Positions 55,401 through 64,000 of a DNA stretch of 64,000 bases are shown here, in pieces. The notes beneath the pieces were generated by a model. That model did not search any database and had not been told where the DNA came from. It was given only the letters and a program-made list of their open reading frames with translations. Source of the DNA: Eupeodes corollae (lineage: Eukaryota > Arthropoda > Insecta > Diptera > Syrphidae); the NCBI RefSeq assembly GCF_945859685.1, contig NC_079147.1:169491174-169555173 (forward strand), given 5' to 3'. Made by a program: the position numbers and the translations under genes. Every line of letters starts with the position of its first letter. Within the stretch, counting starts at the first letter, position 1.

Positions 55401-56722
55401 TCTAAATTAGATGCAAAATTTTGAATTGGAACAGGATTGACTGAATTCTTCTGATTTGAAACGGTTGAGCTCGAACTTGAAATCGCGTTAACTTGTCTTA
55501 ATTCAAAGTTGAAAACCTTTCTCCCTAATAAAATTGGTCGATTAACATTCGTGACTACCATTTCTACTTCCTCAGTTTGATCTCGATATTTTATGTTTGG
55601 TAAAAACTCACCGATAATTTCTATTCCATGACCACCGTAGTCATCGTATTTTTCTGTGTTTTGCTTTAAACAACGCGTGTCAAAATGCTTCCTGTATTGA
55701 GTTAAAGGCATCAACGAAATCGGAGACCCAGTGTCACATTCCACATCGAATTGGATACCGTTGATGTACACAGTTAAATCGAAAGTATTTGACTTACGGC
55801 TCCCGGAAATATTAAAAATAGAATACCAATCCGTTCCATCACCACATGTCGGTCCAACTTGAGTACCTGTGTTAACGAAAGTCGAAATATTAGGATTAGT
55901 TTCTTGAACATGAGAAATAGTGTGATTTAAATTAACAAAATTTGTCGATAAATTCTTCTCTTTTGAGCGGCAAATCGGCTTTAAATGTCCCTTTTTTCCG
56001 CATTTATCACAAGTAGCGTCTCTAAATTTGCAAGTTTGTGATTTGTGGGTCCTCCAGCCACAATGTTTGCATGCATCCCTTTTCTGGTGATGTCCGTTAG
56101 ATCGCCTGTTGCGTTGAGTCCCGCTACTGTTGTTGCCTCGGACAAAGTTTACATCAGTTGACATTGAGTTACCCTTGAGTTTCACCTCGTGTATGAGCGC
56201 CTTCTTCAATGCCGTGGCTATCGTCAACTTCTCGTCCTCTTCGCAAAATTTCTCAAACAATTTCTCGTTGTTGGCCATTCCCATGATAAATCGGTCACGT
56301 ACAGCTTCGTCCAAATTGGCAAATTTGCATTTCAGTGCTAATGTTTTAACGCGTGCGTACCATGAATTGACTGATTCATCTGAATTTTTCGATGCGGTGT
56401 AAAAATTCAATCGTTCCCGATAAATCATTACCGGTGGCATAAAATGCTCTTCCAACAGCGTGCACAGTTCGTCATATTTTTTATCGCTTGGCCTTTTTGG
56501 GTCACAAAGTGCTCGTAACAGTGAATACGCATGTGTACCGATACTTTTCAACAGCGTTGCTTTTTTCGATGACTCCAATGTCACATCAATGTCGGTGAAA
56601 TGGATTTCTAAGCGCTCTTTCCATTCAGTAAAACTGTCTGTTTCTGGCGAAAATTCCGTCATTTGAGACGCTTGAAAAATAGTCATATTTTGTTCGGTTT
56701 TTGATGTATCACCGTTTGGCAT
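52484..56722 (-). CDS. Gag-Pol polyprotein of the mag-like element, intact (1412 aa)
   Basis: All replication functions of the element sit in one frame starting at ATG 56722 (MPNGDTSKTEQNM), about 65 nt from the LTR. Gag covers roughly residues 1-250, ending in Cys-His knuckles at about 218-231 and 238-251 (CDKCGKKGHLKPIC). The protease has DTGS at 330-333. The RT (about 470-690) has LSNAYNQ and FMDD at 635-638. The RNase H has Asp784 (TTDACD) and TDHKPL near 850. The integrase has an HHCC finger (H1014, H1017, C1047, C1050) and catalytic D1078, D1132 and E1168, giving the D,D35E spacing. Gag and Pol are fused without a frameshift or stop. The overall sequence (ALPFAWKP..., RICGDFSVTLN, NGQAENSVKTVK) resembles the mag clade. 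Confidence 0.96.
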   Translation of the reverse strand: MPNGDTSKTEQNMTIFQASQMTEFSPETDSFTEWKERLEIHFTDIDVTLESSKKATLLKSIGTHAYSLLRALCDPKRPSDKKYDELCTLLEEHFMPPVMIYRERLNFYTASKNSDESVNSWYARVKTLALKCKFANLDEAVRDRFIMGMANNEKLFEKFCEEDEKLTIATALKKALIHEVKLKGNSMSTDVNFVRGNNSSGTQRNRRSNGHHQKRDACKHCGWRTHKSQTCKFRDATCDKCGKKGHLKPICRSKEKNLSTNFVNLNHTISHVQETNPNISTFVNTGTQVGPTCGDGTDWYSIFNISGSRKSNTFDLTVYINGIQFDVECDTGSPISLMPLTQYRKHFDTRCLKQNTEKYDDYGGHGIEIIGEFLPNIKYRDQTEEVEMVVTNVNRPILLGRKVFNFELRQVNAISSSSSTVSNQKNSVNPVPIQNFASNLDNTNVYNTIVQKLKTTFSEVFEEGLGKFTTAKVHLEVMPGTKPIFWKPRALPFAWKPIVEQKLNEFCDSGMMEPVDNADWGTPIVPVMKPNGDLRICGDFSVTLNKFLVDFKYPLPRIEEIFASLQGGQLFSKLDLSNAYNQLELDHESQNLCTLSTHLGLFRVKRLAFGIKPAGAIFQKTIETLLRGIPNCINFMDDIVVTGPDTHSHSRTLTIVLGKLQSVGLRLNPKKCIFFMEEISYLGFTIDKNGLRKNDTNIRSVLHAPIPTNVSEVKAFIGMVNFYSKFVPNFAQKMEPFYKLLRKDTKFHWNDATNSAYELLKKEITGDQVLVHFDREKPVILTTDACDTAVAGILSHEFENGELKPVAYVSRSLSPAERNYSTIQKEALAIVFSVTKLYQYLIGINFILQTDHKPLISIFGEHKGIPLMAAARMQRWAFILSGFNFKIRHVKGSLNHADTLSRIPQVKFENDSASENKFINFIDVEQANYINFINSNNQLQLSFKNIQIETRRDKVLSKLIDAVQSGTVSTLTGEEFIPYKNKGNELSVESNCLLWGYRSIIPNKLRKQILLDLHKSHLGIVKTKALARSFIWWPKIDRDIEDLIKSCHACRLQQPSPEKSALIPWNAADHAWSRIHIDYAGPIHGYYLLIIIDSFSKWIEVFKTKTITSACTIKFLRETFCRYGLPDIIVSDNGRQFTLNEFAEFIKNNHIKHIFTAPGHPATNGQAENSVKTVKKSLLANLEDKKPIDFDYFLNIFLFDYRISVHCTTGVSPSQVMLNRTLKSRFTLLKPPLVKESIVEAQKKNISNFRGKREVAFEIGDKVYIRDYTNPNKPSWTPAKIKEKFGPRNYGCVITQNGREIKRHLNQIREISTSQDVTPELSTAAIKQETQQTREHTNLRRSTPDTIDVHAVPSKGEEVVKPVNDALDSNEDDLNEKVIEKTRNVPSSSRPIRETASIAKASIADQYRSNLV

Positions 56723-56774
56723 TCTTATGACTTTTACTTTAATTTTATTTTGCGCGAAAAAAAATGTTACTAAT

Positions 56775-56785
56775 CCTCGTCGCCA
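56775..56785 (-). other. mag-like element primer-binding site
   Basis: In sense orientation TGGCGACGAGG starts two bases (AT) after the 5' LTR. It fits the 3' CCA end of a tRNA. The tRNA identity is not assigned. Confidence 0.75.
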
Positions 56786-56787
56786 AT

Positions 56788-56964
56788 TGAAGTGTATTCA
56801 AAGAGATGTGTGCTGTTTGGTTGCTGATATAATACTATTCTTTATTCATTGTTCTCTCTTACTTACTAATAAATGACATCTATTTGTTAACTACATAAGG
56901 TTGGGTGCGTTCACTTTATCATAACACACAATTTAATCTATGGTGCGTTTATGAATACATTACA
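56788..56964 (-). repeat. mag-like element 5' LTR
   Basis: 177 bp, indistinguishable by eye from 52245-52421. Followed on the plus strand by CCTAT. Confidence 0.95.
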
Positions 56965-56969
56965 CCTAT

Positions 56970-58905
56970 AGATGTTGTCATATGCGGCTTTAAAATCGAT
57001 AAAGAGATGGTGGGTATCGATATGAAGCTCCTGGGTTTTTTCCAAGATCTGCCGTAGTGTGAATATTTGGTCGATAGTGGACTTTCCTGGTCTAAAGCCA
57101 CACTGATAAGGACCAATCAGGTTGTTGACGAATGCCTTGAGACGTTCACATAACACGGCAGAGAGGATCTTATACGCAATGTTAAGGAGACTGATGCCTC
57201 TGTAGTTGGCGCAATTTAGAGGGTCTCCTTTCTTATGTATCGGGCACACTATGCTGAGATTCCACTCATCGGGTATGCTTTCTTCCGACCATATTTTGCA
57301 GATGAGTTTGTGCATGCTCTCTACCAAGTCATAGCCTGCTGCTTTGAATAGTTCGGCAGCGATGCCGTCAGCTCCAGCAGCTTTGTTTGACTTAAGTTTA
57401 GATATAGCTATCTTCACTTCGTCAAGGTCGGGTAGGCGGAACTGTTGATCTGCGTCGCCGAGGTTGAGTGGTTCTATCTCCCTTACAGCGGAATTCCGTT
57501 CGTCATCGCAGTTATATAATTTGGAGAAGTGATCTTTCCATATTCTTAGCATCGACTGTGGTTCTACTACGATGTTCCCTTGATCGTCTTTACAGGCTTC
57601 GGTTTGTGGTTGACACCCTTGGGAGGTTTTTTTAACCTTTTTGTAAAATTTAAGTACCTCATTCCTGTTTTGACATCCCTCTATCTCCTCGATCGCGCGC
57701 TTCTCATGATCTCTTTTTTTCCGTCTAAGAAGCCGGTGTTCCTCTCTCCTCTTCTGCTCGTAGAGCTCGCGAGCAGCTCTAATCCTTTTGTGCAGCGCCG
57801 TTTTGTATGCCTCTTGTTTCACTGCGTGCGCTTGCCGGCATTCGTCGTCAAACCAGGGGTTTCGCTGTGGTGGCCGTGTGAAACCTTGCACTTCAGCGGC
57901 GGCCTCTCTGATGGCTGCAAGGCAATGTTGCCACTGGTTTTCAATGCTTAATGCAGGAAGCATAGGACTCCTTAAGAGGTTATTAAAGACTCGATCGGAA
58001 AAGGACATGGCAGTCTCTTGCGATTGTAGCCGTCTTACGTCGAATCTTCTCACAGTACTTCCTTGTTTTGGCTTGGATCGGGATATCCGTAGCCGTACCT
58101 TGGCTACAACGAGGTAGTGGTCCGAGTCAATGTTGGCCTCTCGGAATGTTCGGATATCCTGGATACTGGAGAAGTGTCGTGCGTCCATCGCATTGTGGTC
58201 AATCTAGTTGATGGTTGATTGATCAGGAGATTTCCATGTCCCCTTGTGGATATTAAGATACGTGAACTGCGTACTAGCTACCAGAACGTCTCGCCCCACA
58301 GCGCAATCGACCAGCCTGAATCCGTTGTCGGAGGTAGTGTCTAGCAGGCTGTATCTCCCGATTATCCTACCAAAGATGTCTTCTCTTCCTAGCTTGCATT
58401 AGTATCTCCTAAGACAATTTTAATGTCATAGCCAGGGCACTGCTCATATGTCTTGTCCAAGAGCTCCAAAAATATGTCTTTGGTGTCTTCATCATTCTCC
58501 TCTGTTGGGGCATGCGCGCATATTAGGCTTAACTCCAAGGAAGGGAAGCCGGATGAACCGCTCCTTATAGGCCTGGGCTCCGAATATGTCGAAGAAGCCC
58601 TATAAGGTGTTCACTAAGTAGTTCAACCTTACTGGAACTGTAGACGCCACCGTTGATTCTATCTCGAGAATTCGTCCGCTGCCGCCTGGATAAGGAGAGG
58701 TGCCTTAGTGGAAACACCTCTCCCCCCTCTCTCGTTTGCTGCCCCCAACAACTTTCCACTGGGGTTGGAACCCAATCTCCAGTTGAGGTACTAGGCACCC
58801 GATGTTCACCGCGGGGAGGTGAGAGTAGGAGTTGATAGACAGAGGTGGGTTTTGAGAAAAACCTGTGGACGCTTGTGTCCTCTTGAATGCACATGTCTAC
58901 CATTT
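56970..58905 (-). pseudogene. RTE-like LINE, 5' half (endonuclease to RT fingers)
   Basis: Minus strand. The long frame 58188-56970 begins inside the endonuclease (IDSDHYLVVAKVRLRISRSK), passes a basic linker (ELYEQKRREEHRLLRRKKRD) and reaches RT: KSNKAAGADGIAAELFKAAG, NYRGISLLNIAYKILSAVLC, CGFRPGKSTIDQIFTLRQIL and LFIDFKAAYDNIY. There it is cut by the mag-like LTR. Upstream (58900-58206) more endonuclease is readable in broken frames (CPGYDIKIVLGD, SLEL..ICAHAPTEE), and a TAG stands at 58203-58205. The downstream half continues at 52244. The last residues of the apparent ORF (RCNVFINAP) are LTR sequence, not LINE. Confidence 0.93.
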
Positions 58906-60924
58906 GAACGAATATTTAAGACGCTTTATTTGTATACCTTTCGAAATTCATACATATTTAAATTTTGAAAATTCGTTGCACGATAGGAACACTAAACATT
59001 CGCTATCTGAAAAAAGCTTTATTATTTTATAATCCCGCATTTTAATTTGGTGATGATTTGTACGATTGTTTTTATTTTCTGCAGTGAAGTTTATCAATGG
59101 GAGATTAAACTTCTTGTAAGCACATATTTTTTTAAAATCGTTTGAGTATTTTTCAAACTCTAGAATGTTGAATTTCACTTGATCATTGGGTAGTGTTTTT
59201 GTTTAATAGTTTCATTTCTTCATTTTTTTAAATAAAATAAAATTTTGTTTCCGATGTTATTGCTATATAATATTATGTGGCATCATCTAAAGGCAGAAAA
59301 GGAACAATATACCTTTCTTATTATTATTAAAAAAAAAATGAATCAACTTTTTAATATAACGGGTTATCTATTCGGTTTCAAAAGTATAGGGCTGGAATTA
59401 GACATCTGTCAAACTAAGTTGTTAAACGATTTTTTTTAAGCACCCTGTACACTACCAGTAAGCAGTAGAGCTTACATTGACTCCAAAATTGGCAGCAAAG
59501 TATATGGGTGCCTAATTTCCTTACCGCGTCCATTCGTTGTTCGCTCTCATGTGCAAGACCCTTAAGTCATACATTCTCACTCTATGAGCAAGACTAAGTG
59601 ACCAACCTGGTTACCAGACCTTAACTATTTTGGTAACCCCAGACGATTATGAAAACATAATTTTATGTTCTCATTTTGTCTCGCCTTCGTTGGAGCCACA
59701 ACCACCTTAAGGTTAAAAAAATCTGAACCATAATCACGGTTTCCAAAACTAATTTAAAAAGTCGACAAAAAAATTACAGAAAATTAATCATCACATCGGT
59801 ATCAATATAAAAGAAAATAAGTAAAATAACTTACGCAAACCCATTTGTCTCGAAAAAAAATTTCAAATATTAATCAATTAATTTAAAAAAGGACAATACT
59901 AAGATTATAATTGGATATTTAGCTTAGAGAAATTTAAAACCTTTTATCCCAACTATAAACAAAAATATAACAAAGAGACTAAAACATCTACACTATGTAA
60001 ACAAAAATCAATTAATTTAGTTATATTGCATATTTTTCTGGGTTACAGAATTTGGTTTTCTTTTACTTTTCTGTTGGCCCATTCCTCCTGATGTTGTGCA
60101 CAGCATCGCAGGATGCTGTGTTGTTACCAGAAACTTTCTTTTATTAGCTATACTTTTTTGGATTGGCAGGTATACTAATGTACGAGTATACTGATCTTGT
60201 TCTTTTAGTTTTATGATCTTTTTCTCTCAAGAAAGAATGAAAGAAAGTTGGTACTTAGGTTTTAATTAAAATTAATATGTTGGCTATTGTAGTTAAGTTC
60301 AAAGTTGCAGCACGGTGTCGTGTAGCGAGGAGTGGCAGATTAAAAAAATACCACCATGGCCAACTCATTTACTTATTTTTTTTTACCAGGACCAGAACAA
60401 TACGCTTAGTTTATACGAGTAGGTGACTGCGTAATTGTATTCAATCGATTTTTAGTTTCCCACTGGAGCACCTGGTTGTAAAATAAAAAAACACATGGAA
60501 TGGGTATAAGGGAAAATGCTTGCACTAATATTTTCGTAACACCGATATCTCACCTTTTTTGTTTTACGTTTTATTTAATTTTGGACATATACATATATCG
60601 AATATATTTTTTTTATTTGACATTGATGGAAAACTGCTTAAAATAACAATTTGTAAATTGGAAAATTGGAAACCTAAATATTTTAGTTAAAATACTTTGA
60701 TTAAAAATAATGTGTGTGTACGTTTTTTTCCGTCATGTAATTTCGGATTTCGAAACTTCGGATAGTTTGGCCTTGAAATTGTTTTGTTGTTTTTTAACTG
60801 TTTTTGTTTTCGCTTTTCAACTTGCTTTTAACAATTCAATTCAATTCAGGATGTATTATGTTTGGTCTTATAAGGTGTTCAATGATTACTATGTTAATCT
60901 TTCTTTGTAGAATTGTCAAGTTCG
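58906..60924. other. AT-rich non-coding stretch
   Basis: About 2 kb with no recognised element or gene. A 76-codon minus-strand frame at 58948-59178 has no identifiable domain. Confidence 0.4.
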
Positions 60925-61095
60925 TCCTCATCTTGGATATACTTCGCAAGTATGGGCTCCCTATCAATTCAATCAATTGAACATAACTTCATTCGCTTTG
61001 CACTAAATAGTCTTTCTTGGAATGATCTCCTATGAATATCGTATTTAGGTTCTTCAAATGCAATCTCTCAAATCAAGGCGTGTTAATAATGATTT
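60925..61095 (+). pseudogene. LINE RT C-terminal fragment
   Basis: Broken frames read SQVWAPYQFNQ and then FIRFALNSLSWNDLL, close to the 'LEYxSxVWxPxxxxxxxxIExVQxxFxRFALRxLxW' segment after the RT core of CR1/Jockey-type LINEs. Stops follow. Confidence 0.65.
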
Positions 61096-61499
61096 AATAT
61101 ATATTTCTTCATCAACTCATCTCCACGGACTTACAGGAAGTTAGCTGTATTCAAAATTCCTTAAATCGACAACTCGATTTAGTTTCTTCATCTGACGCTA
61201 TAAGTGCGTTGGTAGTTCAATCAAACTCTGCTTAATCGAATATAGATAAATACCACCTACCACTTGACTTTTTTCTTGACTTGGACGGTCATTTACTAAG
61301 AAATAGTAATGCGCATGACTGTTCATATTATATTGCCTAAAGCATTTAACATTTTCAGGAACTTTCTGACCATCTGCGTAGTTGTGGTATTGAGAATATA
61401 CCAATTTTAAATGACGCTGACTTTGCAGTTTCATGTTCTTACAATGTACCTGAGTCCTGCATAACAGGTTGCGTTCATTTAAAAATATCCAAATATTCC

Positions 61500-61790
61500 A
61501 GTTCTTGTCATCCTTAATATACGAAAGAGCGTAAAATGCTTGGAAACAAGAGAAACAAGGCTTGGAAAAATCTTATGTATATGTCTCTGCCTGCTGAAGA
61601 TCATGAAGTATATGATTGCATATGTTACCCTTTTTGAAGAGTTTAAATCTTTTTCCAATTGTATATGTGCCGACTATCTTATAGATAGAGCTTTTGGAAA
61701 TTTGCTAATATAAAACGGAAATCTGATGGCTACCCAGTCAATATTACTTATAATAAAGACAACTTAGTAAGTACTCTATTATTAACTTAT
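61500..61790 (+). pseudogene. LINE linker fragment between endonuclease and RT
   Basis: Broken forward frames read RNKAWKNLMYM, YPFEEFKSFSNCICADYLID and NLLI.NGNLMATQ. This follows the pattern of the Jockey-type linker (RxxNxAWKxxxxxxxxxxYxxxRxEFKxLSxxxYxxYI...F W xFVNxKRKSxGxP). No intact RT follows. Confidence 0.6.
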
Positions 61791-61795
61791 TATTT

Positions 61796-62030
61796 ATCTT
61801 GTAATACCTATGCGTGATTTCACTGTTAAGTTATTTATTTATTTATTTATTTATTTATTGTATAATACATAAGAATTTTTTAATCTATTTATTGTATATA
61901 TTATATACCCCACCTGCAAACATGTGAATATTATATTTGTATTTAATAAGTCTGTAAGAGATGAAAAATTCTCTAATTGATGAAATAAAGTAAAACTAAA
62001 AAAACTAAAACTAAAACTAAAACTACTCTA
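61796..62030 (+). mobile_element. Probable LINE 3' end with AAAACT repeats
   Basis: After a (TTTA)n run at about 61833-61858, the sequence ends GATGAAATAAAGTAAAACTA AAAAAACTAAAACTAAAACT AAAACTA. A LINE-type simple-repeat tail would explain this, and it would make the LINE fragment at 61500 an internally deleted copy. This link is inferred. Confidence 0.45.
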
Positions 62031-62156
62031 GAAGTACTCACTGACACTCCTGTTAAAATAGATGAACATTTCTTTCTATACTTGCGGCACTGTTAACAGA
62101 CTACTTTTAATAATGTTCAAATGACGTTAAACAAAATCTTGCATTGCTTGGCATTA

Positions 62157-62356
62157 NNNNNNNNNNNNNNNNNNNNNNNNNNNNNNNNNNNNNNNNNNNN
62201 NNNNNNNNNNNNNNNNNNNNNNNNNNNNNNNNNNNNNNNNNNNNNNNNNNNNNNNNNNNNNNNNNNNNNNNNNNNNNNNNNNNNNNNNNNNNNNNNNNNN
62301 NNNNNNNNNNNNNNNNNNNNNNNNNNNNNNNNNNNNNNNNNNNNNNNNNNNNNNNN
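62157..62356. other. Assembly gap of exactly 200 N
   Basis: All bases are N. The round size suggests a placeholder of unknown true length at the edge of the satellite array. Confidence 0.99.
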
Positions 62357-64000
62357 CATCATACATCATACATCATACATCATACATCATACATCATACA
62401 TCATACATCATACATCATACATCATACATCATACATCATACATCATACATCATACATCATACATCATACATCATACATCATACATCATACATCATACATC
62501 ATACATCATACATCATACATCATACATCATACATCATACATCATACATCATACATCATACATCATACATCATACATCATACATCATACATCATACATCAT
62601 ACATCATACATCATACATCATACATCATACATCATACATCATACATCATACATCATACATCATACATCATACATCATACATCATACATCATACATCATAC
62701 ATCATACATCATACATCATACATCATACATCATACATCATACATCATACATCATACATCATACATCATACATCATACATCATACATCATACATCATACAT
62801 CATACATCATACATCATACATCATACATCATACATCATACATCATACATCATACATCATACATCATACATCATACATCATACATCATACATCATACATCA
62901 TACATCATACATCATACATCATACATCATACATCATACATCATACATCATACATCATACATCATACATCATACATCATACATCATACATCATACATCATA
63001 CATCATACATCATACATCATACATCATACATCATACATCATACATCATACATCATACATCATACATCATACATCATACATCATACATCATACATCATACA
63101 TCATACATCATACATCATACATCATACATCATACATCATACATCATACATCATACATCATACATCATACATCATACATCATACATCATACATCATACATC
63201 ATACATCATACATCATACATCATACATCATACATCATACATCATACATCATACATCATACATCATACATCATACATCATACATCATACATCATACATCAT
63301 ACATCATACATCATACATCATACATCATACATCATACATCATACATCATACATCATACATCATACATCATACATCATACATCATACATCATACATCATAC
63401 ATCATACATCATACATCATACATCATACATCATACATCATACATCATACATCATACATCATACATCATACATCATACATCATACATCATACATCATACAT
63501 CATACATCATACATCATACATCATACATCATACATCATACATCATACATCATACATCATACATCATACATCATACATCATACATCATACATCATACATCA
63601 TACATCATACATCATACATCATACATCATACATCATACATCATACATCATACATCATACATCATATACATCATACATCATACATCATACATCATACATCA
63701 TACATCATACATCATACATCATACATCATACATCATACATCATACATCATACATCATACATCATACATCATACATCATACATCATACATCATACATCATA
63801 CATCATACATCATACATCATACATCATACATCATACATCATACATCATACATCATACATCATACATCATACATCATACATCATACATCATACATCATACA
63901 TCATACATCATACATCATACATCATACATCATACATCATACATCATACATCATACATCATACATCATACATCATACATCATACATCATACATCATACATC
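62357..64000. repeat. (CATCATA)n heptanucleotide satellite array, open at the window end
   Basis: 1644 bp of nearly perfect 7-bp units, about 235 copies, continuing to the last base of the window. The only irregularity I see is one unit with an extra TA (CATATACATCAT) near 63661-63668. It begins directly after an assembly gap, so both ends are unknown. Confidence 0.99.

Larger units (their letters stand above)
52245..56964 (-). mobile_element. mag-like Ty3/gypsy retrotransposon, complete and apparently intact
   Basis: 4720 bp between CCTAT target duplications (52240-52244, 56965-56969). The two 177-bp LTRs show no difference by eye. In sense orientation each runs TGTAATGTATTC...GAATACACTTCA. 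The primer-binding site, a short leader, one uninterrupted Gag-Pol ORF and a polypurine tract are all present. There is no envelope ORF. It is inserted in the RT coding region of an RTE-like LINE. This is the youngest insertion in the window by LTR identity. Confidence 0.97.

Noticed and set aside
52715..56666. Forward ORFs of 60-130 codons across the mag-like element
   Set aside because: All are antisense shadows of the intact Gag-Pol frame.
57580..58117. Forward ORFs of 109-123 codons
   Set aside because: They are antisense shadows of the RTE LINE coding frame.
62357..64000. Telomeric repeat or CRISPR array
   Set aside because: The 7-bp unit is not the insect TTAGG repeat, flies generally lack telomerase repeats, and there are no spacers between units.

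Overview
This window looks like a repeat-rich stretch of an insect genome, most probably a fly. It is strongly AT-rich. It holds BEL/Pao and Ty3/gypsy LTR elements, RTE- and Jockey-type LINEs, mariner, Tc1, Transib and Harbinger remnants, and a tRNA-derived SINE. I found no convincing host protein-coding gene. Nearly every ORF that can be interpreted belongs to a transposable element, and the rest of the sequence is AT-rich non-coding DNA.

Layout. Positions 1-290 carry the 3' end of an RTE-like LINE, and 1015-2035 a broken Transib transposase. Positions 3401-10162 are a tandem segmental duplication of about 2.5 kb (copy A 3401-5935, copy B 5936-10162). It contains a Tc1-like deletion derivative in each copy and a 1267-bp mariner only in copy B; copy A preserves the empty mariner target. 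Positions 12240-13430 are a LINE RNase H region split by a 743-bp insert carrying a HARBI1-like fragment. Positions 13431-18300 are a decayed Ty3/gypsy element (CsRn1-like by its sequence), read on the minus strand and invaded by a 5'-truncated LINE. That insertion created a 673-aa chimeric ORF. Positions 19566-22415 hold SINE and LINE debris. Positions 22585-30544 are a nearly intact 7960-bp BEL/Pao element (minus strand) with 228-bp LTRs that differ at one base and a single in-frame stop in pol.

Positions 31765-34520 hold two non-coding repeat families (called R1 and R2 here), one with internal tandem repeats of about 173 bp. Between them lie a tRNA-headed SINE and a perfect 28-bp inverted repeat. 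Positions 36083-41001 are a Jockey-clade LINE inserted into a SINE, with 14-bp target duplications. Positions 43978-45168 are an internally deleted RTE copy. Positions 51264-58905 are another RTE copy (minus strand), interrupted by a complete 4720-bp mag-like Ty3/gypsy element with an uninterrupted 1412-aa Gag-Pol ORF and two 177-bp LTRs that look identical. The window ends with LINE fragments, a 200-base assembly gap and at least 1.64 kb of a (CATCATA)n heptanucleotide array.

How the pieces relate. The window is mainly a record of nested insertions. The SINE shares the last ~35 bp of its sequence with the RTE LINE, which suggests the RTE machinery mobilised it. The mag-like element is the youngest and the only one whose ORF, LTRs, primer-binding site and polypurine tract all appear intact. 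I did not find an unambiguous new biological system. The strongest leads are the chimeric RT ORF, the RTE-SINE partnership, the overlapping stop/start of the Jockey LINE, the BEL stop codon and the tandem-repeat-bearing non-coding element.
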